Positions 1 through 11,888 of a DNA stretch of 43,860 nucleotides are shown piece after piece. Source of the stretch: Ophryocystis elektroscirrha. Its lineage: Eukaryota; Apicomplexa; Conoidasida; Neogregarinorida; Ophryocystidae. Each line of letters opens with the position of its first letter. The first letter of the stretch is position 1. The stretch lies in NCBI GenBank assembly GCA_030141585.1, contig JAQIFP010000041.1, positions 3,910 to 47,769 on the forward strand, in the 5' to 3' direction. The position numbers and the translations under genes are program-made. Under the pieces are notes generated by a model. The model was not told the DNA's origin. It was given only the letters and a program-made list of their open reading frames with translations, and ran no database searches.

Positions 1-126
1 ATATATATATACGCTTTATTAAAAAAAAAAACTATTTGATTTGATTTGGTATTTGTGCAAACTGTTTCTAAATAGTACCTCTGTATATATTAATGTCTGC
101 AAGAGAAATTTGGCCAAGTAACTATA

Positions 127-766
127 ATGGTATCAAGTATATTAAACCGTATACTTGGAGATACATTTATAAGCAAATTTTTAAAAGTAAAAGAATGTAC
201 GAATAAGTACCTGTGTCGGCAGAAAGATGTTTCAAATCATGGAAAAGGATTGATTGAAGCTGTAAATGAATTAAATGATCCGGAAGGTCATTATGTAGAC
301 GTATTTATACCAAAACTATTAAAGGCACATCCGTTAAGAACATTTTTAATAATGATCAGACGTATTTAGTGATACAAAACATTGGAACATCAAAGGAATA
401 TATGAAATTATTTGGACAAAACGTATCATAAAATTTGTTTTTCTTCTTCTTAATTACACCCTTTTAAAGTATGAAAACAAGCCTTTCATTGATGGTGTTC
501 GATTGGCGTACAATGAAGTGTTAAAACCCCATCATTCAATAGTAGTGTCATCTCTCGTATCCTTAGCTTTTAGTGTACTCCCATCTCGTGAAACTTTTCT
601 CAAGTAACCAAAATTAAATAAAAAAGTTTTAATTAGGAATTTCGGTTTTGATAACATCAAAGATGCTCAACCAATATTAACTGTATTTTCAAATGAAATC
701 AAAGAAATTATTTTTAAAATAGAAACTGTAATTGATAGTTATAATTGCAAATTAGACGATGAATGA
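127..766 (+). CDS. Glycolipid transfer protein (GLTP) domain protein, 5' end uncertain
   Basis: Four exons (127-186, 223-332, 370-603, 637-766) joined by GT-AG introns of 36, 37 and 33 nt give 177 aa. The order of signature segments fits the GLTP fold: a KKDVSNHG segment like the family's F-V-x-x-D-V-S/G-x-N region, then an I-W-T-K-R-I-I-K-F-V helix like the W-L-K-R-x-L-x-F-I helix, then LAYNEVLKPHHS matching the A-Y-x-x-x-L-x-x-Y-H-x-W segment (Trp replaced by Ser), then LPSRETFL. Family members carry sphingolipids or glycolipids between membranes in the cytosol. The usual N-terminal 20-30 residues are weak or missing. No in-frame upstream ATG follows the TAA at 91-93, so a further 5' exon may lie outside the window. 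The stop is 27 bp from the convergent USP39 stop. The domain call is inferred from motifs. Confidence 0.72.
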
Positions 767-793
767 ATATTTTTTTATGTATTTTTATGTAAA

Positions 794-3024
794 TTACTCA
801 GACATAAGATGCTCGTATAAGTCAGCGTTTTCATTTAATGAACCATCAGGCATTACGTCTTGTCTTTGATATATTTGGACATATGCCTCTATTTTGAATG
901 AACAAGTTATTCATAATTTACCTGATAACGCTACAATTTGTGGCAAAGTTGGTGTAACTCTAATGTCTTCTAATTCATACCATGATTTTGTTGGCTGAAC
1001 AACAAGAATTGCACACATTTGTATTACCGCATGGTATATTTGGCATTTGTATTTTCCCTTTGTGGGAAGACCTTCATGTACTGTATTTGCAACTATGTCA
1101 TACTTAGTATGCGGATTAGCTTCACGGGCGTTAGGATGTATATCTATAACAAATAGTTATATATAACAATATTTTTACAGTCTCTTAGATCTAAACTTTT
1201 AACAGGAAATGTTATAATAGTTGGATTTTTTTCTAAGAAAAAATTATTCTTGGAAAAACGGTTAATATGAACAATCAAATAAGGAGGTAATTTCCATATA
1301 GAATATCGATTTATTCTTCCTGGACTTGTTATCTATAATTGAAATATTGTAAATACATATTGCACTTATAACAATTATTATTAAACTTTACCAATAAACT
1401 AAAATATATATATATATTTATATTGTAGAAATATAATACAAATTGTGTATTTAATTGTAATATTTCATTCAATATGCATATACTGTATATATTAATTTAA
1501 TGCTAATAATATATTATTAATGGTTTTTTTTTTCAATAGTTAATAAAAGAAATATGTTGAGATTGTAGGTTTACTTGAACCTTAATTATATTACCACTGG
1601 TGTTATTCCATCAAATTTTTGAAGTAAGTCATATATAGGAAGTTGAGGTATTGTATTTTTATCTAGAGCGTTTCTAAAAATAGGAGCTGGAGGAACATCA
1701 AGAGTCATAAATAGAAATGGAACAATAGATTCCGCTGGTTCCGTTTCAGTTCCTTCAACAGGGTCGGTAATTTGTGATTTAGCTATTAAAAATTGGCCTT
1801 GGAAACAATCAGTTATAGTTGATTCTGTATATATATGAAGGAAAGTTATATATTTTACGTTGTTTCTGTTTTTCATCCCGAGTAAATTTTTGAAGCTTGT
1901 GCAGTAGCCATGCCATAAAAGCTAAAGGGTCTTGCTGCTTTCCTATACGGAATTGCTTATTACTGGCTTCACCAACAGTCTATGATATGAACATTGAAAT
2001 TTGTTATATATACTTGTAAGAACTCGTGAGGAGATACTAGCCCTTTAAAGTTTTGAGGGTTGTATATTTTGCGTACAAGTTCTCCTAATTTGAAATATAA
2101 AGGATCAGACGCCTTGAAAAATATTATGTGTAATGTTATATGTATTTAATGTATATCTTCAAAAAATATACGTTAATATAACTATATTAATACTAAATAT
2201 TACTATATTCATAATATATATACATATATATATAAATTTATTATTATTATATATATATTAATTTATTATATATATATAAATATATTTATATATATATATA
2301 TATTTATATATCTAAAATAAATATAACTATTTATTTTATAGATAATATTAAATAGCTATTGTACAAATATGTATATATATATACATATATCATTGTAAGA
2401 AAAGTACAATCAAATCTATTTTTTCATATTTCTATACATTTATGGATTACACTAAATATAATATCACAAACAAATACAATTATTACTTTATTAAGATCAC
2501 AGTAATAAATTAATAAGAAAAATACTATTAATAAGTAGACTTTAATTAGTAAAAAATTATCAAATATTTTACATAGGGATGGCTTTTATCGAGTAAAAGT
2601 AATTTACTACGAAGAGGAATAACTGTACAAAGACTTTGAACCACAACATTGAAATAATCAGTTTGATTTAAATTATTAAGCCCAATACAGCCAGGAATAT
2701 AATCAGTTCCATCTAGGGCTTTTCCAAATCGAACAGTAGATGACATAGTAGCAACTTCTTCCTTAGTGAAAGTGGGATTTAAATGATACTGAAAACATGA
2801 TATTTTCATAATAATTGTACTTTAATATTGTCCAGTGACGAATCTATTACTTCAAAGTTATCTGGAAGGCAATAGATCTGGTAAAAACAATGATTTACAT
2901 ACAGCTATCATAACGGGCTTAAATTAATTCAAAATAAAAATATTTTACATAAATATTTGCTTTTAATATTATTTTAACTAAAACATGTATCCTATCATAC
3001 GCCACATGTAGTATTATTTTTCCT

Positions 3025-3080
<56 letters not shown>

Positions 3081-3623
3081 CAGAACTATAGAATGGAAAT
3101 TCATCTATTCACTATATGCCGTATTGATAATTACTATAAATATACATATATATATATATATATATTATTATTATTTATATTTTATATATATAAGATTACT
3201 TTTGCATCATGTAAATTGATAAAGAGATAATGATGCTGTTCTAGTGCATGCATCATGGCATGAGTATTATATCCTCTTCCTAATAAAGTAATATTATTTA
3301 ATTAAAATACCCTGATAATACTTTCCACAAACTAGGCATCCATACGGACGTTGATTTTTGAGTGTAACTGAGCAAAGTTTTTCAAAATCAAAGTCAAGAA
3401 CATGACGATTGATAGTTCCCAAATAAGGACATGAACGTGGTTTATTGTTTTCATCATTTGATTTTTGAGCATCATTGGGCTGATTTTCGGGTTCTGATTT
3501 GACTTCAGTAGATAAAGATGAAGAAATGGAAAGTTCAGGTGAATTTCCTAAATCTTTGATTAATTCAAGTTCACTGGGATTAAGCTTTTGTTTTTTAACA
3601 GCTCTTTCTTCAGATTCTTCCAT
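794..3623 (-). CDS. USP39: SAD1/USP39, U4/U6.U5 tri-snRNP-associated pseudo-deubiquitinase
   Basis: Eleven exons (high to low: 3311-3623, 3200-3279, 2821-2877, 2573-2788, 2014-2112, 1859-1979, 1595-1824, 1179-1332, 1028-1143, 922-994, 794-888) give 517 aa. An acidic/Ser-rich N-terminus is followed by a zf-UBP finger (CPYLGTINRHVLDFDFEKLC, then CLVCGKYYQGRG and a run of His) and a USP fold (GLNNL, LVSPHEFLQ, WKLPPYLIVHINRF, WYELED). Close agreement with human USP39 runs to the C-terminus. The USP Cys-box position is occupied by Asp in NLNQTDYFN, as in animal USP39, so the protein is expected to have no catalytic cysteine. The family helps tri-snRNP recruitment during pre-mRNA splicing. Seven of its ten introns are 31-35 nt. 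The longest introns are TA-rich. Confidence 0.95.
3028..3078. repeat. TA microsatellite in USP39 intron
   Basis: A pure TA run of about 50 bp inside the intron 2878-3199. Confidence 0.85.
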
Positions 3624-4066
3624 TATATGAACACAGATTATTAGTAATTAATTAAATAATCATTATTTACGTATTACAAGATATTTATTAGGTACAAGCC
3701 AGTGTAACTAGCAAAGCTATATTATAAAGCAATAATTTGCTTATTATTAATATATTATAGTGTGAAACATTATATGCATAAGTGTTGAAGTATAATAAGC
3801 ACATAATACTGTATTTTTTCCTTAATTATACACACTTAAAGCGTAATTAATTATACATAGTTTTATATTCAAAGTTGCATAATTATATACGGTATATATA
3901 TATATATTTATTATAATTGGTAGTATAGTATAAATTTGAACATTCAAAATATATAGTGTATAACATTCACTAGATACACAGTTAAAGGACTTGTTATATC
4001 AATGAACATAGTATATTCTACAATACATGGAGATATATACATGGCATGTTATAGCAGGTTCAAATA
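3624..4066. other. Divergent intergenic region between USP39 and the membrane-protein gene
   Basis: These 443 bp hold no ORF or RNA gene that I recognise. The sequence is AT-rich with a short TA run near 3895-3906. It must contain the promoters of both flanking genes, but I see no identifiable motif. Confidence 0.5.
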
Positions 4067-5156
4067 TTGAATGGACAGAATTACATGTATGCTAATATGT
4101 TTTATATTATAACATTATTATTATTTGGTTCTAATATAATTAAAACAGAGATATGTAATTTTGATAATATAATAAAAAACATTATCCCCTCAACAGGAGA
4201 ACTTACTCCATCTTTTACTCCTAATCACTATGAATATTTCTTACCCAAGTTCAACTATGTAATGAATGAAATTTCTTTTTATCCTATATATTCAAATAAA
4301 ACAGATTGTTTGATCAATATATCAGTGACATCTGATTCAACAATATCTGAATATGTAAATTATGTTTATCCAAATTATTATGTTCTTTATTTGCCTCAAA
4401 GAAATGAAACATCTCATGTAAAGTTCAAATTTTCATTGCCACAATCCTCTGTCACGTATACGATTCATACACAACAAAGTGACACTGATTATTTAACCTC
4501 CTTAAGGTCTATTGAAGCCGTGGACTCCTTTAAAAATTCAGTTTCTATTTTTGGAGCTCTTGACATGCATAAATTTATTTATGAATTGTATGTACACCCG
4601 AGATCCAAATCAGGTATAAAAAATATAAAATATTGTTTATTTGCTCAAGTTAGCTTAAAAATAACTTGTGCTCCTCAAAATGACGTGCTCAATATTGACG
4701 GAAATAGAAAGCGAGTGTGGCAAATTGAAAGAGATAAGTCTTTCAAAACCGTTGAATTCGCTTGCTCTATACATGATAAAAAATCTTATTATATGATTTT
4801 GATAATGGACGATATTGAAGTTATACCACCTCCCAAGTTAATGCTATTGGAAACTAAAAAATACTGCTTTTTTGTGAGTAAAAATATGCATTAATTTTAA
4901 TAATGACAATAATTGATTATAATCATTGTAATTGTTTAGGAAAATAATAAATTTTTTTGTCAATCTCCCAAGTCTAAAATATCTGATGCAAAGTTTATTG
5001 TTGATATGGACCCTAAGATATCTTATTCCATAGAAACTAAGGATCGCAAGGTAACGTATATATGGTAAAGATTCACTAATATAAAATATATATATATATA
5101 TAACTAAGGAAATATGCTTTAATTCTATAATATAAATTATAATATATAATTATTAT

Positions 5157-5209
<53 letters not shown>

Positions 5210-6189
5210 TATTATGCATAGATATTTACTAGATAAGAGATATTGTATTATTTTTTATTATTTTTAGAAATTATTATATATGCACGATATAATAACTCTC
5301 CCATACAATGAAGAATTGTATGTTGTTGGTGAAGTTGGATCTAAATACAGACGTGTTTGGCCGTTGACTTTGGAAAAGCCACTCCCTTTAAAAATAACAA
5401 ATTTGCTAGGAGCTTTGTTGGGTTCTGTTTGCGCTGCATTATTGATCTCTTTATTAGCCGTTATAGGAGCAACCAACGCGCTAGGTGTAGGTACACCTCT
5501 TGGTACTAGCGAAATAGCTACAGCACTAACATTCGTATTGCAGTTTTTTTCTATAAGTGCTTTATTAATAGACATTGGAATATTAGCTCAAATGTCCCAA
5601 GCAATTAAATGGACGAACTTGCTTATACCCGCTCCATTACGTATACAAAAATTATTTGGTATTCCAGTAATAAACACAACGTCCAATAGCATGGATAAGT
5701 TGGCTTCAGGAATAAATGATTATGCATCATTACACGGCTGCTTCATGTGGTCAATATTGATTCTAATTTTTATAACGTGCGCTAGATACACAGTGAACCT
5801 TAATACACGAAATAAATGTTCCACTCAGCCACATCATTTACGATATGCTAACTGGGAAAAAACTGCTGTACAAAGTTTAGCTTTTCCTCTTTGCGTCGTG
5901 TCATCTAAAATTCTCTTTTCTTTAAGTCCACATATTCCAGGCAGCTGGAAACTTAGAGTTATGAGTTTTACCATTTTATGTGGCGCACTGATATGGTGTG
6001 TACATAGCATTATAAAACTCAATAAACTTATTTACAATAATGACGTCGTATGGGTTTGGAATTCTTCTATTAAAGAATTTGATACCACTGAAGATAATAC
6101 TGGTTATTGGTTGGATGTCAGATGTGATCAACTTCTTACTCAACCTGTTAATAGATCTTTTTTAGAGTAAGTAAAATATCGTTAATTAA

Positions 6190-6236
<47 letters not shown>

Positions 6237-8910
6237 TAAACATAAACACGTATATATTTTTATATGTACATATATATGTATATATATATATATAAATATA
6301 AACACGTATATGTTTTTATATGTACATATATATGTATATATATATATATATATATAAACACGTATATAATTATATATATATATATACATATATATATAAA
6401 TATAAACATCTATATACGTATATATCTCTATATGTATACATATATATAAATACATCTATAAGTATGTATATATATATATATATAAACTATTAAGAAAAGA
6501 ATATTTATGTGAATAGATTAAATAAGTGGTGTATATATTGATCTGGTTTTAGGACTTTTTTTCCTTGGCACTGGGTAACAACAGTTGCAGATATAAATCC
6601 AGTATATATATCATCTGAATCAAATTCAAATTGTGAAGCTGGCTGTGCTTTAGCTAAAGGAGATTCTGATATGGGAGGATATGCTTCAGCAAAAGACCCA
6701 CGGATAGTTAATATAACAAGAACTGCATCTCCAAATAGATTTTGTCCAGGAGACCGTTTAGTTTGTGGTTTATTTCGAACTAATTGGTTGGACTTTTTGT
6801 TCACATATTATAATATAACACATTTGCACACAAAAATTCGCCAAGACATTCAAAACGACTTTTCTATACCATTAACTGTGAAGCTGTGTCAATTATCGGT
6901 AATAGATAAATATTAATTCATAAATATAGAAATAAAATGATATAAAATGTATATGAAACTATAGTATATACTTAGGGACAATATGCTGGAGGTAAATACT
7001 ACTTTTTTTTTGACGGAACAAAATCACCTTACACACGTATATACGATATTTTATATCGTTGCATTTCGGGCTTATTTGTTGGCTTTATTATGACAGGCAG
7101 TCTATCGATTCGCTCTGGCTTTTTGGGTTTGGCAATATTATCTCTAATGTTCTTGAGTTATATTATGTGTGAGTAAAACATATCACAGTAAAATACAATA
7201 ATCTTTCATATATACAAGCAAAAGCATATATATATATATATATATACAATAATTATAACTATCATAATATAAATAGTAATAATAATAATATAAATAATTA
7301 TAATGATAATATAAGTATAAATAACAATGATAATATTATAAATAGGTTTAATTATATAGTTAATACTATAAATAACAAATATAAAAATATAATAGTATAA
7401 TTATAATATAATTATTATAATATAACTATTATAATATAAGTAATAATAATATAAATAACTATAATAATATAAATAACAATAGTAATATAAATAATAATCA
7501 TATAAATAATAATAATATAAATAATAAAAATAATAATTATATTAATAAAAAAAATATATATATATATATATATAATTATGATAATAATTATAATAATAAT
7601 AATAATAATATAAATAATAAAAATAATAATAGTGTACAGATATATAGCAAGGACTTATATTATTATAATAGAAATAATAGTGATTAATTTTCTGTAGTAA
7701 AGATATATGTATTTTTTCAGTAATACAACCGTATACAAGACAAGTTGAAAACATTATAATGATTATCTTATTTTCCGTAATTTCATTGACGTCTTTATGC
7801 CACGTTATTTATATAAATCACGAAACTACAGCCCTTATAATTTTATGTAAAATAATATTTATATTAATTGTTAATATTCAGGTTTTGCTTTTATCGGTAC
7901 TGCATTTTTAGGAGTATATGCAGTGTTAGTGATACTGACAACATATTCAGCTGTTATGTGTCCTCCTTTAAATGAATCACGGTAAACCAAGCGAATGTAT
8001 ATACTTATTATTTTACATAGCTTCTTAGAAGGTTTAGCAAACTGTACAGTTAATATAACAGATCACTTTGATGGATGGGGAGTTGATATTCCTGCATACA
8101 ATAAATACGGAACTCGTGATCTAAAGACACAATGCACACTATTATCTGAAGCTAAGTTACACATATCAATAACATCAACCAATGATGAACCTACACTGGA
8201 GTTCTCTCTACATGACATGCTCAAAGCTTTTGAAAATGAAAACTTTCCTAAACCTATTGTATGTATTTACATGTCTGACGATCAGTTTATTCTTGGATAT
8301 CAACACGCTAATATATACTGCATGTAAGTCTTTTTCTTCAGCATCATAAATTCAGGTCATCTTTGGAACTTGAAATTGCTCAATTCCTCTCTGCTCACAA
8401 AATTCTTCGTAATATGGCCACACGTTTAGCACGGTATACACAATTAGAAAGCAACCCATTTTAGATAATAGCTACTACACTATATATATATATATTCATA
8501 TAATAAATTAATGAGCTATATTATCAATATATTACTACAATACATATATATGTATTATAGTAGAACATATATGTATATGTATACATATGTATATATATAT
8601 GTATATTTGTACATAAATCTATATATATATGTTTTATTTAGTAATTATAATGCTAATATAAATATTTTTTAACAATATTGGTATATTATACATGTGAATT
8701 ACAACTATATATATTTTTGCTTATTGCTTGATAATGCACCTTAATTATATATAATATATTTGTAATAGAAATATCGCTCAACAAGTGGAAGCAAGAGCTC
8801 AAAATAATGTTATAATATCTCTTACCATTGTACCCCCTTATAAGTTAACTAAAAAATCTGATGAATTACCAAAAACTGAATTCCTGGAAATTTCTAAAAG
8901 CCTCTCTTAA
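4067..8910 (+). CDS. Secretory-pathway multi-pass membrane protein with cadherin-like beta-sandwich and TRP-like region
   Basis: Ten exons (4067-4873, 4940-5050, 5268-6166, 6553-6898, 6976-7168, 7721-7846, 7882-7981, 8021-8323, 8356-8433, 8769-8910) sum to 1034 codons plus stop with all phases consistent. A hydrophobic N-terminus looks like a signal peptide. At about residues 40-120, [19 protein letters not shown] resembles the cadherin-like beta-sandwich signature (G-x-L-x-P-x-F-x-x-x-x-x-x-Y). Several hydrophobic helices follow between residues 340 and 560, then a soluble loop with paired Cys, then three more helices ending before residue 800 and a charged tail. This arrangement is like ML/TRP-like membrane proteins of fungi, oomycetes and some alveolates. 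That family link is inference from layout. The last junction (8434-8768) is the least certain; without it the protein would stop at 8464. Confidence 0.7.
5160..5206. repeat. TA microsatellite in membrane-protein intron 2
   Basis: A TA run of about 47 bp inside the intron 5051-5267, which joins the soluble N-terminal part to the first membrane helices. Confidence 0.85.
6167..6552 (+). repeat. TA-rich intronic minisatellite (about 56-bp unit)
   Basis: This intron of the membrane-protein gene contains a pure TA run (about 6199-6231) and then units that recur with the marker CACGTATAT at about 6247, 6303 and 6360. Unit length is 56-57 bp, made of a constant core plus a TA tract. ORFs crossing it on both strands are repeat artefacts. 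Confidence 0.75.
7169..7720 (+). repeat. AAT/ATA-rich large intron
   Basis: A 552-nt intron between two membrane-helix exons is composed largely of irregular AATAAT, TATAAA and TAATAA repeats plus a short TA run at about 7555-7574. The donor is GTGAGT and the acceptor is TTTTTTCAG. I see no coding signal inside. Confidence 0.75.
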
Positions 8911-8968
8911 CATAATTTTTTTTTTTTTTTTATCAATTTTTTTTACAGAAAGAAAAAACACAATACAC

Positions 8969-9240
8969 TTAGGAAGTAGAATCAGTATTTGATTGAACTT
9001 CTGAAGCTTCTTTAATGAGCTCTTTTATGTCATTAAAAGACAAAATATGCTGTTTTGGCTTTTGCGTCTCAGGGTCTAAAGTAACTGTAGCGAACTCTAA
9101 GCGTTCTGGTTCTGGATTCAAGGTATCAATAGTTTTTATTAATACTCTTGCTGCTAAACATAGAACTTCTTTCACTGTCATTGAGGGTTTCCATTCCTAT
9201 TATAAACCATATTTATTCCATTTATTTATCATATATACTG

Positions 9241-9297
<57 letters not shown>

Positions 9298-10688
9298 ATT
9301 ATTCCAATATAATTATTTATTTAAACAATTATTTATATATATTCATAATAATAAAATTATAGTGGTATTATTATATTACTATAATTATTTTAACATTATT
9401 ATATGATAAAAAAATTATATATATATATTAATAATAATATAATTATAATGGAATAATTATATTAATATAATTGTATAAATAAAATTATTTCTATATTATC
9501 ATACAATTGAGAATAAATTATATATATTAATACATATATTAGTAATATAATTATAATGATAGTATTATATAAATATAGTTACATATATATATATAACTAT
9601 TTTAATATAATTTATTTGAATAATAGATTATTTTATAATTATATTAGACATTCTTTTAATTAGTATAATGTGGTATAGTAATACGCAAACATATACTGAT
9701 ATATAGAGAATTCTTTATATGTGTATAGAAATAACATACCTGTCTTAGCATTGATTGAGCCGACTGATTATTTTGTCCTATTGCCATGGCTTTCCAGCCA
9801 GTGTAATTTCCAGCTGGATCTGTATGGTACAATTGGAATCCATTATACGCGTCCCATCCTGTGATTAAAAATGACACACCAAAGGGCCGTAGTCCTCCAA
9901 ATTGGGTGTAGCTTTGTTTAGTGTTAGAAATTCTAACAACAAGCTGTTCTACTGGCTGTGGCTCCGAAAAACTATGCAAATATTGCTGGGCGACTAAACG
10001 TGCATGTTGAACTAAAATATTTGCGTCAGCTGTCCAGCCAGCAACTGCACATAATATGTGGTCTGCTAACAAGTATATTTTTTCTTTTTCTTTATCTTGA
10101 TCCAATAATTTAGACACTGTCGCTGTATCGGCAGCTAAAACTACGCCATCCGATGCTACTATTCCTATAAAATTTCCACTAATTCACATTTACCCATAAA
10201 TCATTGTAATATCAATTATTCGCCACTAATAAATAATTACATTCGTATATATATATATATATATNNNNNNNNNNNNNNNNNNNNNNNNNNNNNNNNNNNN
10301 NNNNNNNNNNNNNNNNNNNNNNNNNNNNNNNNNNNNNNNNNNNNNNNNNNNNNNNNNNNNNNNNCTTTAATTCATATGTATGTGTTGCAATGTATAATCA
10401 CTAATCTATGTTTAAAAAGAAGTATTTTTTTATTTTCTAAGATAATTAATAAAAATCTTTGAATAAAACGCAATTAATTTCAATTAATGTAATATGTGTA
10501 TATAACGCACTAGCGCAATGTATACTGAATAATTGCCCACTTTCTTTATAAAAATTGCAGTAATATTTTATTTAATGGATACCTAAGGTTGTAGACGCGC
10601 TATTTATTGCCTCAATTGCATACTCTACTTGGTAAAGTCTTCCCTCAGACGAAAAAGTTGTTGTTTGCGAATCGTACCGCCTAGCCAT
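8969..10688 (-). CDS. PSMA4: 20S proteasome subunit alpha type-4 (alpha3)
   Basis: Three exons (10583-10688, 9740-10164, 8969-9196) give 252 aa. The N-terminus [20 protein letters not shown] followed by VEYAIEAI is the alpha-subunit signature. The body carries [16 protein letters not shown] and [17 protein letters not shown], diagnostic of alpha3/PSMA4. The protein helps form the outer ring that gates the 20S core. Length is close to the usual 250-260 aa. Intron 1 contains a 100-N gap and intron 2 (9197-9739) is a 543-nt TA/AAT-rich stretch. The stop lies 58 bp from the convergent membrane-protein stop, with an oligo-T run between them. Confidence 0.96.
9197..9739 (-). repeat. TA microsatellite and AT-rich filler in PSMA4 intron 2
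   Basis: A pure TA run (about 9242-9294) is followed by degenerate ATA/AAT sequence. Canonical splice sites flank it: donor GTATGT next to 9740 and acceptor AATAG next to 9196. Confidence 0.8.
10265..10364. other. Assembly gap, exactly 100 N
   Basis: One hundred N characters lie inside PSMA4 intron 1, with a TA run on the left side. Exactly 100 is a conventional placeholder, so the true missing length is unknown. No coding sequence appears to be lost, because the exons on both sides join in phase. Confidence 0.98.
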
Positions 10689-11888
10689 ACCTGGTCCCGA
10701 TAATTTTATATGTGATTAAATTTTTATATGTTATATTTATAATAAGCATATTATTGAAAGTAATTTGATTGAATAAAATGAAGTGTATAAGTTTTGTTGT
10801 TATTTAGACGTAAGTATTTTTTAATATTTATTTACAAATTATAAAAAAAGGGGTTTTTTTTGTATAAAATAAATGAACCATAGAGGCAAATCTAATGACA
10901 AACTATTGATAAGTTATAATTTCTACTCTAAAATTTTAATTTATTATGAAATATAACATTTACTTAAATTTTATTATATTTACAATTTACAATATTTAGA
11001 ATTTTGTATACATACAATAAAATAATATTTAAAAATTTAGAGTTTTTGAAAATTAATTATATGGTGAAGAATAATATTAATTAATTTAAATAGATAATCT
11101 TGCGAAAAATTGCTACGTACTAAAATAAATCTATGTGTCTCGCAACCTCATGTACGTCGTATTCTGTAAAGGACCCAAAATCCTATTTTTTTTAATGTTC
11201 AGTACTTATTTATTATTTATTTAAAAATCTTGCAAAGCAAATCATAAATAAATATTATAATCATGATTTTATTGTGTTTAATAAGTAAATTTAACGAAAT
11301 GAAAACATAAAATTAAAAATACTACAAGCTTAAAGAAAACTTGAAAGAAATGTTTAGTTTGAACATAATGTTTGACTAAAGCATAGTTAAGGTAAATTAT
11401 TACATTTATAGATAAGCTTTACATGGACCTAATTGTTTGACATAAAGTCACAGCTTTTGAACCAATTAAATATATTATTTTCTATGCAATTATTTTTTAC
11501 ATTTGATTTTTATTATTTTTAAACTTTAACAAAACAAAAGATTTGAGAGTTGTATTTAAGTTAGGTATTATAGAACAAGTTCTTAAAAATATAAAATTAA
11601 TCATAAGAGGGAGCCACAAATAAATTAAAAAAAAACTACATCAAATATATTTCATTAACACGCAATAAAAGTATTAAAAAAGATTTGATCAACTAGTCAA
11701 AGTTGAATAGATAAAGAATGTTGAAATCAAGTAGTTCAATTTGTAGCATAGCGCGGTCAATTTTGCATTGGAATGAGATGTATAAAAATATTTATTTGAA
11801 GAGTTACTTCAAACGTAATTGAGTAATTATGGATCAAAATATTTGTTAAACCTTTTTTTTTTCTTTCCCTGCATTCTTCCTTATCCCA
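10689..11888. other. Large divergent intergenic region between PSMA4 and the PP2C gene
   Basis: This 1.2-kb stretch is the longest without a gene. Unlike most non-coding DNA here it has almost no TA microsatellite and is fairly complex AT-rich sequence. A slightly GC-richer patch at about 11115-11180 and another at about 11740-11780 stand out, but neither gives a convincing ORF or a tRNA-like fold. It must hold promoters for both flanking genes. Confidence 0.5.

Noticed and set aside
93..190. Alternative start ATG at 93 for the first gene
   Set aside because: Its frame stops soon after the first junction unless an extra unsupported intron is added; the frame from 127 runs straight into the GLTP segment.
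6186..6455. Tyr/Ile-rich ORFs on both strands
   Set aside because: Pure TA/TATATG repeat translation inside a spliced intron. The same applies to ORFs at 29373-29733, 33861-34088 and 35608-36006.
8462..8464. TAG at 8462-8464 as the end of the membrane-protein gene
   Set aside because: Splicing from 8434 to 8768 extends the frame in phase through a clearly coding-like exon to 8910, making the total length an exact multiple of three. Kept as the less likely alternative.
11100..11190. GC-richer patch as a tRNA or small RNA gene
   Set aside because: I could not form a tRNA cloverleaf or see a T-loop consensus, and the longest ORF there is about 20 codons. No tRNA was recognised anywhere in the window.
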